Position numbers and translations under genes: made by a program
Assembly: GCA_022605955.1 (NCBI GenBank)
Contig: JAKCOZ010000232.1
Location: forward strand, 186,001 to 250,000
DNA: 64,000 bases
Direction: 5' to 3'
Origin: Rallus limicola
Taxonomy: Eukaryota; Chordata; Aves; Gruiformes; Rallidae
The notes under the pieces: generated by a model
What the model was told of the DNA's origin: nothing
The model's database searches: none
Seen by the model: only the letters and a program-made list of their open reading frames with translations
In this document: one piece after another, positions 1 to 13,462 of the stretch
How the letters are laid out: each line of letters begins with the position of its first letter
Position numbering within the stretch: position 1 is the first letter of the stretch

Positions 1-198
1 CCTCCTACGGTGCTTTTCTCGGCCCTAGCAGACTGCTGTTCAAAACATGCTAAACGTCCAGCAATAACTCCCAAAGTAAAGAAGCGAGGCCTGAAAGGCA
101 TAGCTTGTCTGAAACCTCCTAACAGGACACACGAGCAGACCCTGTCGCTTTGGCTCTCAGCCTTTTCCTTTGCCTGGAAAGAGGGAACATGCCTGGAA

Positions 199-396
199 CC
201 TCCTACGGTGCTTTTCTCGGCCCTAGCAGACTGCAGTTCAAAACATGCTAAACGTCCAGCAATAACTCCCAAAGTAAAGAAGCTAGGCCTGAAAGGCATA
301 GCTTGTCTGAAACCTCCTAACAGGACACACGAGCAGACCCTGTCACTTTGGCTCTCAGCCTTTTCCTTTGCCTGGAAAGAGGGAACATGCCTGGAA
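199..396 (+). repeat. Representative 198-bp monomer
   Basis: This copy is close to the array consensus and has 99 G+C bases in 198. Landmarks in order are: CCTCCTACGG at 199; a PstI site CTGCAG at 231-236; a StuI site AGGCCT at 285-290, inside an imperfect hairpin; a second CCTCCTA at 313; and a pyrimidine-rich stretch before GCCTGG at 370. It carries four CpGs (in TACGG, CTCGG, AAACG and CACGA), with a fifth in copies that read GTCGCT instead of GTCACT. No CENP-B-box-like TTCG...CGGG arrangement is present. I do not recognise the family from memory. Confidence 0.95.
283..301 (+). other. Imperfect hairpin, 8-bp stem with 3-base loop, repeated once per monomer
   Basis: CTAGGCCT and AGGCATAG flank the loop GAA; seven of eight stem positions pair, with one G-A mismatch. 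Copies with the CGAGGCCT variant lose a further pair. The element recurs in nearly every monomer, so any single-strand structure would be regularly spaced. A role, for example as a dyad in centromeric DNA, is only a guess. Such short inverted repeats also occur by chance. Confidence 0.4.
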
Positions 397-403
397 CCTC
401 CTA
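287..403 (+). repeat. Internal sub-repeat within the monomer (about 33 bp, two copies)
   Basis: Two stretches of the monomer resemble each other: 287-319 and 370-403. Both begin GCCTG, then GAAAG or AAAGG, and both end with CTGRAACCTCCTA, where the last 13 bases match except for one purine. They differ by about 1 bp in length. This suggests the 198-bp unit contains an old internal duplication, offset 83-84 bp one way and about 114 bp the other. The flanks show no clear similarity, so the whole monomer need not be a dimer. Confidence 0.6.
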
Positions 404-3400
404 CGGTGCTTTTCTCGGCCCTAGCAGACTGCAGTTCAAAACATGCTAAACGTCCAGCAATAACTCCCAAAGTAAAGAAGCTAGGCCTGAAAGGCATAGC
501 TTGTCTGAAACCTCCTAACAGGACACACGAGCAGACCCTGTCACTTTGGCTCTCAGCCTTTTCCTTTGCCTGGAAAGAGGGAACATGCCTGGAACCTCCT
601 ACGGTGCTTTTCTCGGCCCTAGCAGACTGCAGTTCAAAACATGCTAAACGTCCAGCAATAACTCCCAAAGTAAAGAAGCTAGGCCTGAAAGGCATAGCTT
701 GTCTGAAACCTCCTAACAGGACACACGAGCAGACCCTGTCGCTTTGGCTCTCAGCCTTTTCCTTTGCCTGGAAAGAGGGAACATGCCTGGAACCTCCTAC
801 GGTGCTTTTCTCGGCCCTAGCAGACTGCAGTTCAAAACATGCTAAACGTCCAGCAATAACTCCCAAAGTAAAGAAGCTAGGCCTGAAAGGCATAGCTTGT
901 CTGAAACCTCCTAACAGGACACACGAGCAGACCCTGTCGCTTTGGCTCTCAGCCTTTTCCTTTGCCTGGAAAGAGGGAACATGCCTGGAACCTCCTACGG
1001 TGCTTTTCTCGGCCCTAGCAGACTGCAGTTCAAAACATGCTAAACGTCCAGCAATAACTCCCAAAGTAAAGAAGCTAGGCCTGAAAGGCATGGCTTGTCT
1101 GAAACCTCCTAACAGGACACACGAGCAGACCCTGTCACTTTGGCTCTCAGCCTTTTCCTTTGCCTGGAAAGAGGGAACATGCCTGGAACCTCCTACGGTG
1201 CTTTTCTCGGCCCTAGCAGACTGCAGTTCAAAACATGCTAAACGTCCAGCAATAACTCCCAAAGTAAAGAAGCTAGGCCTGAAAGGCATAGCTTGTCTGA
1301 AACCTCCTAACAGGACACACGAGCAGACCCTGTCACTTTGGCTCTCAGCCTTTTCCTTTGCCTGGAAAGAGGGAACATGCCTGGAACCTCCTACGGTGCT
1401 TTTCTCGGCCCTAGCAGACTGCAGTTCAAAACATGCTAAACTTCCAGCAATAACTCCCAAAGTAAAGAAGCTAGGCCTGAAAGGCATAGCTTGTCTGAAA
1501 CCTCCTAACAGGACACACGAGCAGACCCTGTCACTTTGGCTCTCAGCCTTTTCCTTTGCCTGGAAAGAGGGAACATGCCTGGAACCTCCTACGGTGCTTT
1601 TCTCGGCCCTAGCAGACTGCAGTTCAAAACATGCTAAACGTCCAGCAATAACTCCCAAAGTAAAGAAGCTAGGCCTGAAAGGCATAGCTTGTCTGAAACC
1701 TCCTAACAGGACACACGAGCAGACCCTGTCGCTTTGGCTCTCAGCCTTTTCCTTTGCCTGGAAAGAGGGAACATGCCTGGAACCTCCTACGGTGCTTTTC
1801 TCGGCCCTAGCAGACTGCAGTTCAAAACATGCTAAACGTCCAGCAATAACTCCCAAAGTAAAGAAGCTAGGCCTGAAAGGCATAGCTTGTCTGAAACCTC
1901 CTAACAGGACACACGAGCAGACCCTGTCACTTTGGCTCTCAGCCTTTTCCTTTGCCTGGAAAGAGGGAACATGCCTGGAACCTCCTACGGTGCTTTTCTC
2001 GGCCCTAGCAGACTGCAGTTCAAAACATGCTAAACGTCCAGCAATAACTCCCAAAGTAAAGAAGCTAGGCCTGAAAGGCATAGCTTGTCTGAAACCTCCT
2101 AACAGGACACACGAGCAGACCCTGTCACTTTGGCTCTCAGCCTTTTCCTTTGCCTGGAAAGAGGGAACATGCCGGGAAACTCCTACGGTGCTTTTCTCAG
2201 CCATGGCAGACTGCAGTTCAAAACATGCTAAACGTCCAGCAATAACTCCCAAAGTAAAGAAGCTAGGCCTGAAAGCCATAGCTTGTCTGAAACCTCCTAA
2301 CAGGACACACGAGCAGACCCTGTCGCTTTGGCTCTCAGCCTTTTCCTTTGCCTGGAAAGAGGGAACATGCCTGGAACCTCCTACGGTGCTTTTCTCGGCC
2401 CTAGCAGACTGCAGTTCAAAACATGCTAAACGTCCAGCAATAACTCCCAAAGTAAAGAAGCTAGGCCTGAAAGGCATAGCTTGTCTGAAACCTCCTAACA
2501 GGACACACGAGCAGACCCTGTCGCTTTGGCTCTCAGCCTTTTCCTTTGCCTGGAAAGAGGGAACATGCCTGGAACCTCCTACGGTGCTTTTCTCGGCCCT
2601 AGCAGACTGCAGTTCAAAACATGCTAAACGTCCAGCAATAACTCCCAAAGTAAAGAAGCTAGGCCTGAAAGGCATAGCTTGTCTGAAACCTCCTAACAGG
2701 ACACACGAGCAGACCCTATCACTTTGGCTCTCAGCCTTTTCCTTTGCCTGGAAAGAGGGAACATGCCTGGAACCTCCTACCGTGCTTTTCTCGGCCCTAG
2801 CAGACTGCAGTTCAAAACATGCTAAACGTCCAGCAATAACTCCCAAAGTAAAGAAGCTAGGCCTGAAAGGCATAGCTTGTCTGAAACCTCCTAACAGGAC
2901 ACACGAGCAGACCCTGTCGCTTTGGCTCTCAGCCTTTTCCTTTGCCTGGAAAGAGGGAACATGCCTGGAACCTCCTACGGTGCTTTTCTCGGCCCTAGCA
3001 GACTGCAGTTCAAAACATGCTAAACGTCCAGCAATAACTCCCAAAGTAAAGAAGCTAGGCCTGAAAGGCATAGCTTGTCTGAAACCTCCTAACAGGACAC
3101 ACGAGCAGACCCTGTCACTTTGGCTCTCAGCCTTTTCCTTTGCCTGGAAAGAGGGAACATGCCTGGAACCTCCTACGGTGCTTTTCTCGGCCCTAGCAGA
3201 CTGCAGTTCAAAACATGCTAAACGTCCAGCAATAACTCCCAAAGTAAAGAAGCTAGGCCTGAAAGGCATAGCTTGTCTGAAACCTCCTAACAGGACACAC
3301 GAGCAGACCCTGTCACTTTGGCTCTCAGCCTTTTCCTTTGCCTGGAAAGAGGGAACAGGCCTGGAACCTCCTACGGTGCTTTTCTCGGCCCTAGCAGACT

Positions 3401-6400
3401 GCAGTTCAAAACATGCTAAACGTCCAGCAATAACTCCCAAAGTAAAGAAGCGAGGCCTGAAAGGCATAGCTTGTCTGAAACCTCCTAACAGGACACACGA
3501 GCAGACCCTGTCGCTTTGGCTCTCAGCCTTTTCCTTTGCCTGGAAAGAGGGAACATGCCTGGAACCTCCTACGGTGCTTTTCTCGGCCCTAGCAGACTGC
3601 AGTTCAAAACATGCTAAACGTCCAGCTAAAACTCCCAAAGTAAAGAAGCTAGGCCTGAAAGGCATAGCTTGTCTGAAACCTCCTAACAGGACACACGAGC
3701 AGACCCTATCACTTTGGCTCTCAGCCTTTTCCTTTGCCTGGAAAGAGGGAACATGCCTGGAACCTCCTACGGTGCTTTTCTCGGCCCTAGCAGACTGCAG
3801 TTCAAAACATGCTAAACGTCCAGCAATAACTCCCAAAGTAAAGAAGCTAGGCCTGAAAGGCATAGCTTGTCTGAAACCTCCTAACAGGACACACGAGAAG
3901 ACCCTGTCACTTTGGCTCTCAGCCTTTTCCTTTGCCTGGAAAGAGGGAACATGCCTGGAACCTCCTACGGTGCTTTTCTCGGCCCTAGCAGACTGCAGTT
4001 CAAAACATGCTAAACGTCCAGCAATAACTCCCAAAGTAAAGAAGCGAGGCCTGAAAGGCATAGCTTGTCTGAAACCTCCTAACAGGACACACGAGCAGAC
4101 CCTGTCGCTTTGGCTCTCAGCCTTTTCCTTTGCCTGGAAAGAGGGAACATGCCTGGAACCTCCTACGGTGCTTTTCTCGGCCCTAGCAGACTGCAGTTCA
4201 AAACATGCTAAACGTCCAGCAATAACTCCCAAAGTAAAGAAGCTAGGCCTGAAAGGCATAGCTTGTCTGAAACCTCCTAACAGGACACACGAGCAGACCC
4301 TGTCACTTTGGCTCTCAGCCTTTTCCTTTGCCTGGAAAGAGGGAACATGCCTGGAACCTCCTACGGTGCTTTTCTCGGCCCTAGCAGACTGCAGTTCAAA
4401 ACATGCTAAACGTCCAGCAATAACTCCCAAAGTAAAGAAGCGAGGCCTGAAAGGCATAGCTTGTCTGAAACCTCCTAACAGGACACACGAGCAGACCCTG
4501 TCGCTTTGGCTCTCAGCCTTTTCCTTTGCCTGGAAAGAGGGAACATGCCTGGAACCTCCTACGGTGCTTTTCTCGGCCCTAGCAGACTGCAGTTCAAAAC
4601 ATGCTAAACGTCCAGCAATAACTCCCAAAGTAAAGAAGCTAGGCCTGAAAGGCATAGCTTGTCTGAAACCTCCTAACAGGACACACGAGCAGACCCTGTC
4701 GCTTTGGCTCTCAGCCTTTTCCTTTGCCTGGAAAGAGGGAACATGCCTGGAACCTCCTACCGTGCTTTTCTCGGCCCTAGCAGACTGCAGTTCAAAACAT
4801 GCTAAACGTCCAGCAATAACTCCCAAAGTAAAGAAGCTAGGCCTGAAAGGCATAGCTTGTCTGAAACCTCCTAACAGGACACACGAGCAGACCCTGTCAC
4901 TTTGGCTCTCAGCCTTTTCCTTTGCCTGGAAAGAGGGAACATGCCTGGAACCTCCTAGGGTGCTTTTCTCGGCCCTAGCAGACTGCAGTTCAAAACATGC
5001 TAAACGTCCAGCAATAACTCCCAAAGTAAAGAAGCTAGGCCTGAAAGGCATAGCTTGTCTGAAACCTCCTAACAGGACACACGAGCAGACCCTGTCACTT
5101 TGGCTCTCAGCCTTTTCCTTTGCCTGGAAAGAGGGAACATGCCTGGAACCTCCTACGGTGCTTTTCTCGGCCCTAGCAGACTGCAGTTCAAAACATGCTA
5201 AACGTCCAGCAATAACTCCCAAAGTAAAGAAGCTAGGCCTGAAAGGCATAGCTTGTCTGAAACCTCCTAACAGGACACACGAGCAGACCCTGTCACTTTG
5301 GCTCTCAGCCTTTTCCTTTGCCTGGAAAGAGGGAACATGCCTGGAACCTCCTACGGTGCTTTTCTCGGCCCTAGCAGACTGCAGTTCAAAACATGCTAAA
5401 CGTCCAGCAATAACTCCCAAAGTAAAGAAGCTAGGCCTGAAAGGCATAGCTTGTCTGAAACCTCCTAACAGGACACACGAGCAGACCCTGTCACTTTGGC
5501 TCTCAGCCTTTTCCTTTGCCTGGAAAGAGGGAACATGCCTGGAACCTCCTACGGTGCTTTTCTCGGCCCTAGCAGACTGCAGTTCAAAACATGCTAAACG
5601 TCCAGCAATAACTCCCAAAGTAAAGAAGCTAGGCCTGAAAGGCATAGCTTGTCTGAAACCTCCTAACAGGACACACGAGCAGACCCTGTCACTTTGGCTC
5701 TCAGCCTTTTCCTTTGCCTGGAAAGAGTGAACATGCCTGGAACCTCCTACGGTGCTTTTCTCGGCCCTAGCAGACTGCAGTTCAAAACATGCTAAACGTC
5801 CAGCAATAACTCCCAAAGTAAAGAAGCTAGGCCTGAAAGGCATAGCTTGTCTGAAACCTCCTAACAGGACACACGAGCAGACCCTGTCACTTTGGCTCTC
5901 AGCCTTTTCCTTTGCCTGGAAAGAGGGAACATGCCTGGAACCTCCTACGGTGCTTTTCTCGGCCCTAGCAGGCTGCAGTTCAAAACATGCTAAACATCCA
6001 GCAATAACTCCCAAAGTAAAGAAGCTAGGCCTGAAAGGCATAGCTTGTCTGAAACCTCCTAACAGGACACACGAGCAGACCCTATCACTTTGGCTCTCAG
6101 CCTTTTCCTTTGCCTGGAAAGAGGGAACATGCCTGGAACCTCCTACGGTGCTTTTCTCGGCCCTAGCAGACTGCAGTTCAAAACATGCTAAACGTCCAGC
6201 AATAACTCCCAAAGTAAAGAAGCGAGGCCTGAAAGGCATAGCTTGTCTGAAACCTCCTAACAGGACACACGAGCAGACCCTGTCACTTTGGCTCTCAGCC
6301 TTTTCCTTTGCCTGGAAAGAGGGAACATGCCTGGAACCTCCTACGGTGCTTTTCTCGGCCCTAGCAGACTGCAGTTCAAAACATGCTAAACGTCCAGCAA

Positions 6401-8514
6401 TAACTCCCAAAGTAAAGAAGCTAGGCCTGAAAGGCATAGCTTGTCTGAAACCTCCTAACAGGACACACGAACAGACCCTGTCGCTTTGGCTCTCAGCCTT
6501 TTCCTTTGCCTGGAAAGAGGGAACATGCCTGGAACGTCCTACGGTGCTTTTCTCGGCCCTAGCAGACTGCAGTTCAAAACATGCTAAATGTCCAGCAATA
6601 ACTCCCAAAGTAAAGAAGCTAGGCCTGAAAGGCATAGCTTGTCTGAAACCTCCTAACAGGACACACGAGCAGACCCTGTCACTTTGGCTCTCAGCCTTTT
6701 CCTTTGCCTGGAAAGAGGGAACATGCCTGGAACCTCCTACGGTGCTTTTCTCGGCCCTAGCAGACTGCAGTTCAAAACATGCTAAACGTCCAGCAATAAC
6801 TCCCAAAGTAAAGAAGCTAGGCCTGAAAGGCATAGCTTGTCTGAAACCTCCTAACAGGACACACGAGCAGACCCTATCACTTTGGCTCTCAGCCTTTTCC
6901 TTTGCCTGGAAAGAGGGAACATGCCTGGAACCTCCTACGGTGCTTTTCTCGGCCCTAGCAGACTGCAGTTCAAAACATGCTAACTGTCCAGCAATAACTC
7001 CCAAAGTAAAGAAGCTAGGCCTGAAAGGCATAGCTTGTCTGAAACCTCCTAACAGGACACACGAGCAGACCCTGTCACTTTGGCTCTCAGCCTTTTCCTT
7101 TGCCTGGAAAGAGGGAACATGCCTGGAACCTCCTACGGTGCTTTTCTCGGCCCTAGCAGACTGCAGTTCAAAACATGCTAAACGTCCAGCAATAACTCCC
7201 AAAGTAAAGAAGCTAGGCCTGAAAGGCATAGCTTGTCTGAAACCTCCTAACAGGACACACGAGCAGACCCTGTCACTTTGGCTCTCAGCCTTTTCCTTTG
7301 CCTGGAAAGAAGGAACATGCCTGGAACCTCCTACGGTGCTTTTCTCGGCCCTAGCAGACTGCAGTTCAAAACATGCTAAACGTCCAGCAATAACTCCCAA
7401 AGTAAAGAAGCTAGGCCTGAAAGGCATAGCTTGTCTGAAACCTCCTAACAGGACACACGAGCAGACCCTGTCACTTTGGCTCTCAGCCTTTTCCTTTGCC
7501 TGGAAAGAGGGAACATGCCTGGAACCTCCTACGGTGCTTTTCTCGGCCCTAGCAGACTGCAGTTCAAAACATGCTAAACGTCCAGCAATAACTCCCAAAG
7601 TAAAGAAGCTAGGCCAGGAAGGCATAGCTTGTCTGAAACCTCCTAACAGGACACACGAGCAGACCCTGTCACTTTGGCTCTCAGCCTTTTCCTTTGCCTG
7701 GAAAGAGGGAACATGCCTGGAACCTCCTACGGTGCTTTTCTCGGCCCTAGCAGACTGCAGTTCAAAACATGCTAAACGTCCAGCAATAACTCCCAAAGTA
7801 AAGAAGCTAGGCCTGAAAGGCATAGCTTGTCTGAAACCTCCTAACAGGACACACGAGCAGACCCTGTCGCTTTGGCTCTCAGCCTTTTCCTTTGCCTGGA
7901 AAGAGGGAACATGCCTGGAACCTCCTACCGTGCTTTTCTCGGCCCTAGCAGACTGCAGTTCAAAACATGCTAAACGTCCAGCAATAACTCCCAAAGTAAA
8001 GAAGCTAGGCCTGAAAGGCATAGCTTGTCTGAAACCTCCTAACAGGACACATGAGCAGACCCTGTCGCTTTGGCTCTCAGCCTTTTCCTTTGCCTGGAAA
8101 GAGGGAACATGCCTGGAACCTCCTACGGTGCTTTTCTCGGCCCTAGCAGACTGCAGTTCAAAACATGCTAAACGTCCAGCAATAACTCCCAAAGTAAAGA
8201 AGCTAGGCCTGAAAGGCATAGCTTGTCTGAAACCTCCTAACAGGACACACGAGCAGACCCTGTCACTTTGGCTCTCAGCCTTTTCCTTTGCCTGGAAAGA
8301 GGGAACATGCCTGGAACCTCCTACGGTGCTTTTCTCGGCCCTAGCAGACTGCAGTTCAAAACATGCTAAACGTCCAGCAATAACTCCCAAAGTAAAGAAG
8401 CTAGGCCTGAAAGGCATAGCTTGTCTGAAACCTCCTAACAGGACACACGAGCAGACCCTGTCACTTTGGCTCTCAGCCTTTTCCTTTGCCTGGAAAGAGG
8501 GAACATGCCTGGAA

Positions 8515-10098
8515 CCTCCTACGGTGCTTTTCTCGGCCCTAGCAGACTGCAGTTCAAAACATGCTAAACGTCCAGCAATAACTCCCAAAGTAAAGAAGCT
8601 AGGCCTGAAAGGCATAGCTTGTCTGAAACCTCCTAACAGGACACACGAGCAGACCCTATCACTTTGGCTCTCAGCCTTTTCCTTTGCCTGGAAAGGGGGA
8701 ACATGCCTGGAACCTCCTACGGTGCTTTTCTCGGCCCTAGCAGACTGCAGTTCAAAACATGCTAAACGTCCAGCAATAACTCCCAAAGTAAAGAAGCTAG
8801 GCCTGAAAGGCATAGCTTGTCTGAAACCTCCTAACAGGACACACGAGCAGACCCTGTCACTTTGGCTCTCAGCCTTTTCCTTTGCCTGGAAAGAGGGAAC
8901 ATGCCTGGAACCTCCTACGGTGCTTTTCTCGGCCCTAGCAGACTGCAGTTCAAAACATGCTAAACGTCCAGCAATAACTCCCAAAGTAAAGAAGCTAGGC
9001 CTGAAAGGCATAGCTTGTCTGAAACCTCCTAACAGGACACATGAGCAGACCCTGTCACTTTGGCTCTCAGCCTTTTCCTTTGCCTGGAAAGAGGGAACAT
9101 GCCTGGAACCTCCTACGGTGCTTTTCTCGGCCCTAGCAGACTGCAGTTCAAAACATGCTAAACGTCCAGCAATAACTCCCAAAGTAAAGAAGCTAGGCCT
9201 GAAAGGCATAGCTTGTCTGAAACCTCCTAACAGGACACACGAGCAGACCCTGTCACTTTGGCTCTCAGCCTTTTCCTTTGCCTGGAAAGAGGGAACATGC
9301 CTGGAACCTCCTACGGTGCTTTTCTCGGCCCTAGCAGACTGCAGTTCAAAACATGCTAAACGTCCAGCAATAACTCCCAAAGTAAAGAAGCTAGGCCTGA
9401 AAGGCATGGCTTGTCTGAAACCTCCTAACAGGACACACGAGCAGACCCTGTCGTTTTGGCTCTCAGCCTTTTCCTTTGCCTGGAAAGAGGGAACATGCCT
9501 GGAACCTCCTACGGTGCTTTTCTCGGCCCTAGCAGACTGCAGTTCAAAACATGCTAAACGTCCAGCAATAACTCCCAAAGTAAAGAAGCTAGGCCTGAAA
9601 CGCATAGCTTGTCTGAAACCTCCTAACAGGACACACGAGCAGACCCTGTCACTTTGGCTCTCAGCCTTTTCCTTTGCCTGGAAAGAGGGAACATGCCTGG
9701 AACCTCCTACGGTGCTTTTCTCGGCCCTAGCAGACTGCAGTTCAAAACATGCTAAACGTCCAGCAATAACTCCCAAAGTAAAGAAGCTAGGCCTGAAAGG
9801 CATAGCTTGTCTGAAACCTCCTAACAGGACACACGAGCAGACCCTGTCACTTTGGCTCTCAGCCTTTTCCTTTGCCTGGAAAGAGGGAACATGCCTGGAA
9901 CCTCCTACGGTGCTTTTCTCGGCCCTAGCAGACTGCAGTTCAAAACATGCTAAACGTCCAGCAATAACTCCCAAAGTAAAGAAGCTAGGCCTGAAAGGCA
10001 TAGCTTGTCTGAAACCTCCTAACAGGACACACGAGCAGACCCTATCACTTTGGCTCTCAGCCTTTTCCTTTGCCTGGAAAGGGGGAACATGCCTGGAA
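8515..10098 (+). repeat. Seven-monomer period marked by a two-variant monomer subtype
   Basis: Monomers starting at 8515 and 9901 both carry CTATCAC instead of CTGTCAC and AAAGGGGGA instead of AAAGAGGGA. They lie 1386 bp (7 monomers) apart. The same linked pair of variants recurs at monomers 17421 and 19599, inside the 11-monomer blocks. Intervening monomers carry private changes, so the copied block may be short or partly overwritten. Confidence 0.5.
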
Positions 10099-10692
10099 CC
10101 TCCTATGGTGCTTTTCTCGGCCCTAGCAGACTGCAGTTCAAAACATGCTAAACGTCCAGCAATAACTCCCAAAGTAAAGAAGCTAGGCCTGAAAGGCATA
10201 GCTTGTCTGAAACCTCCTAACAGGACACACGAGCAGACCCTGTCACTTTGGCTCTCAGCCTTTTCCTTTGCCTGGAAAGAGGGAACATGCCTGGAACCTC
10301 CTACGGTGCTTTTCTCGGCCCTAGCAGACTGCAGTTCAAAACATGCTAAACGTCCAGCAATAACTCCCAAAGTAAAGAAGCTAGGCCTGAAAGGCATAGC
10401 TTGTCTGAAACCTCCTAACAGGACACACGAGCAGACCCTGTCACTTTGGCTCTCAGCCTTTTCCTTTGCCTGGAAAGAGGGAACATGCCTGGAACCTCCT
10501 ACGGTGCTTTTCTCGGCCCTAGCAGACTGCAGTTCAAAACATGCTAAACGTCCAGCAATAACTCCCAAAGTAAAGAAGCTAGGCCTGAAAGGCATAGCTT
10601 GTCTGAAACCTCCTAACAGGACACACGAGCAGACCCTGTCACTTTGGCTCTCAGCCTTTTCCTTTGCCTGGAAAGAGGGAACATGCCTGGAA

Positions 10693-10889
10693 CCTCCTAT
10701 GGTGCTTTTCTCGGCCCTAGCAGACTGCAGTTCAAAACATACTAAACGTCCAGCAATAACTCCCAAAGTAAAGAAGCGAGGCCTGAAAGGCATAGCTTGT
10801 CAAAACCTCCTAACAGGACACACGAGCAGCCCCTGTCACTTTGGCTCTCAGCCTTTTCCTTTGCCTGGAAAGAGGGAACATGCCTTGAA
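10693..10889 (+). repeat. 197-bp monomer with 1-bp deletion (copy 1)
   Basis: At about 10801 the usual CTTGTCTGAAACC reads CTTGTCAAAACC, one base shorter. The same monomer has CATACTAAAC in place of CATGCTAAAC, the CGAGG variant, and GCAGCCCC in place of GCAGACCC. Unlike the three later copies it starts with CCTCCTATGG and is not preceded by a monomer with the CTCAAACC variant. Confidence 0.95.
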
Positions 10890-13265
10890 CCTCCTACGGT
10901 GCTTTTCTCGGCCCTAGCAGACTGCAGTTCAAAACATGCTAAACGTCCAGCAATAACTCCCAAAGTAAAGAAGCTAGGCCTGAAAGGCATAGCTTGTCTG
11001 AAACCTCCTAACAGGACACACGAGCAGACCCTGTCACTTTGGCTCTCAGCCTTTTCCTTTGCCTGGAAAGAGGGAACATGCCTGGAACCTCCCACGGTGC
11101 TTTTCTCGGCCCTAGCAGACTGCAGTTCAAAACATGCTAAACGTCCAGCAATAACTCCCAAAGTAAAGAAGCTAGGCCTGAAAGGCATAGCTTGTCTGAA
11201 ACCTCCTAACAGGACACACGAGCAGACCCTGTCACTTTGGCTCTCATCCTTTTCCTTTGCCTGGAAAGAGGGAACATGCCTGGAACCTCCTACGGTGCTT
11301 TTCTCGGCCCTAGCAGACTGCAGTTCAAAACATGCTAAACGTCCAGCAATAACTCCCAAAGTAAAGAAGCTAGGCCTGAAAGGCATAGCTTGTCTGAAAC
11401 CTCCTAACAGGACACACGAGCAGACCCTATCACTTTGGCTCTCAGCCTTTTCCTTTGCCTGGAAAGAGGGAACATGCCTGGAACCTCCTACGGTGCTTTT
11501 CTCGGCCCTAGCAGACTGCAGTTCAAAACATGCTAAACGTCCAGCAATAACTCCCAAAGTAAAGAAGCTAGGCCTGAAAGGCATAGCTTGTCTGAAACCT
11601 CCTAACAGGACACACGAGCAGCCCCTGTCACTTTGGCTCTCAGCCTTTTCCTTTGCCTGGAAAGAGGGAACATGCCTGGAACCTCCTACGGTGCTTTTCT
11701 CGGCCCTAGCAGACTGCAGTTCAAAACATGCTAAACGTCCAGCAATAACTCCCAAAGTAAAGAAGCTAGGCCTGAAAGGCATAGCTTGTCTGAAACCTCC
11801 TAACAGGACACACGAGCAGACCCTGTCACTTTGGCTCTCAGCCTTTTCCTTTGCCTGGAAAGAGGGAACATGCCTGGAACCTCCTACGGTACTTTTCTCG
11901 GCCCTAGCAGACTGCAGTTCAAAACATGCTAAACGTCCAGCAATAACTCCCAAAGTAAAGAAGCTAGGCCTGAAAGGCATAGCTTGTCTGAAACCTCCTA
12001 ACAGGACACACGAGCAGACCCTGTCACTTTGGCTCTCAGCCTTTTCCTTTGCCTGGAAAGAGGGAACATGCCTGGAACCTCCTACGGTGCTTTTCTCGGC
12101 CCTAGCAGACTGCAGTTCAAAACATGCTAAACGTCCAGCAATAACTCCCAAAGTAAAGAAGCTAGGCCTGAAAGGCATAGCTTGTCTGAAACCTCCTAAC
12201 AGGACACACGAGCAGACCCTGTCACTTTGGCTCTCAGCCTTTTCCTTTGCCTGGAAAGAGGGAACATGCCTGGAACCTCCTACGGTGCTTTTCTCGGCCC
12301 TAGCAGACTGCAGTTCAAAACATGCTAAACGTCCAGCAATAACTCCCAAAGTAAAGAAGCTAGGCCTGAAAGGCATAGCTTGTCTGAAACCTCCTAACAG
12401 GACACACCAGCAGACCCTGTCACTTTGGCTCTCAGCCTTTTCCTTTGCCTGGAAAGAGGGAACATGCCTGGAACCTCCTACGGTGCTTTTCTCGGCCCTA
12501 GCAGACTGCAGTTCAAAACATGCTAAACGTCCAGCAATAACTCCCAAAGTAAAGAAGCTAGGCCTGAAAGGCATAGCTTGTCTGAAACCTCCTAACAGGA
12601 CACACGAGCAGACCCTGTCACTTTGGCTCTCAGCCTTTTCCTTTGCCTGGAAAGAGGGAACATGCCTGGAACCTCCTACGGTGATTTTCTCGGCCCTAGC
12701 AGACTGCAGTTCAAAACATGCTAAACGTCCAGCAATAACTCCCAAAGTAAAGAAGCTAGGCCTGAAAGGCATAGCTTGTCTGAAACCTCCTAACAGGACA
12801 CACGAGCAGACCCTGTCACTTTGGCTCTCAGCCTTTTCCTTTGCCTGGAAAGAGGGAACATGCCTGGAACCTCCTACGGTGCTTTTCTCGGCCCTAGCAG
12901 ACTGCAGTTCAAAACATGCTAAACGTCCAGCAATAACTCCCAAAGTAAAGAAGCTAGGCCTGAAAGGCATAGCTTGTCTGAAACCTCCTAACAGGACACA
13001 CGAGCAGACCCTGTCACTTTGGCTCTCAGCCTTTTCCTTTGCCTGGAAAGAGGGAACATGCCTGGAACCTCCTACGGTGCTTTTCTCGGCCCTAGCAGAC
13101 TGCAGTTCAAAACATGCTAAACGTCCAGCAATAACTCCCAAAGTAAAGAAGCTAGGCCTGAAAGGCATAGCTTGTCTCAAACCTCCTAACAGGACACACG
13201 AGCAGACCCTGTCACTTTGGCTCTCAGCCTTTTCCTTTGCCTGGAAAGAGGGAACATGCCTGGAA

Positions 13266-13462
13266 CCTCCTACGGTGCTTTTCTCGGCCCTAGCAGACTG
13301 CAGTTCAAAACATACTAAACGTCCAGCAATAACTCCCAAAGTAAAGAAGCGAGTCCTGAAAGGCATAGCTTGTCAAAACCTCCTAACAGGACACACGAGC
13401 AGCCCCTGTCACTTTGGCTCTCAGCCTTTTCCTTTGCCTGGAAAGAGGGAACATGCCTGGAA
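13266..13462 (+). repeat. 197-bp monomer with 1-bp deletion (copy 2)
   Basis: The same deletion (at 13374) comes with the same linked CATACTAAAC and GCAGCCCC variants, 2573 bp (13 x 198 - 1) after copy 1. It is preceded by a monomer with CTCAAACC at 13176. It carries a private GAGTCC where the other copies have GAGGCC. Confidence 0.95.

Noticed and set aside
10..5730. A 1906-residue open frame with a perfect 66-residue repeat, suggesting a giant repeat protein
   Set aside because: It is the satellite read in its one open frame. It has no native start or end, the stop is a single substitution in an ordinary monomer, and the next monomer simply continues the repeat.
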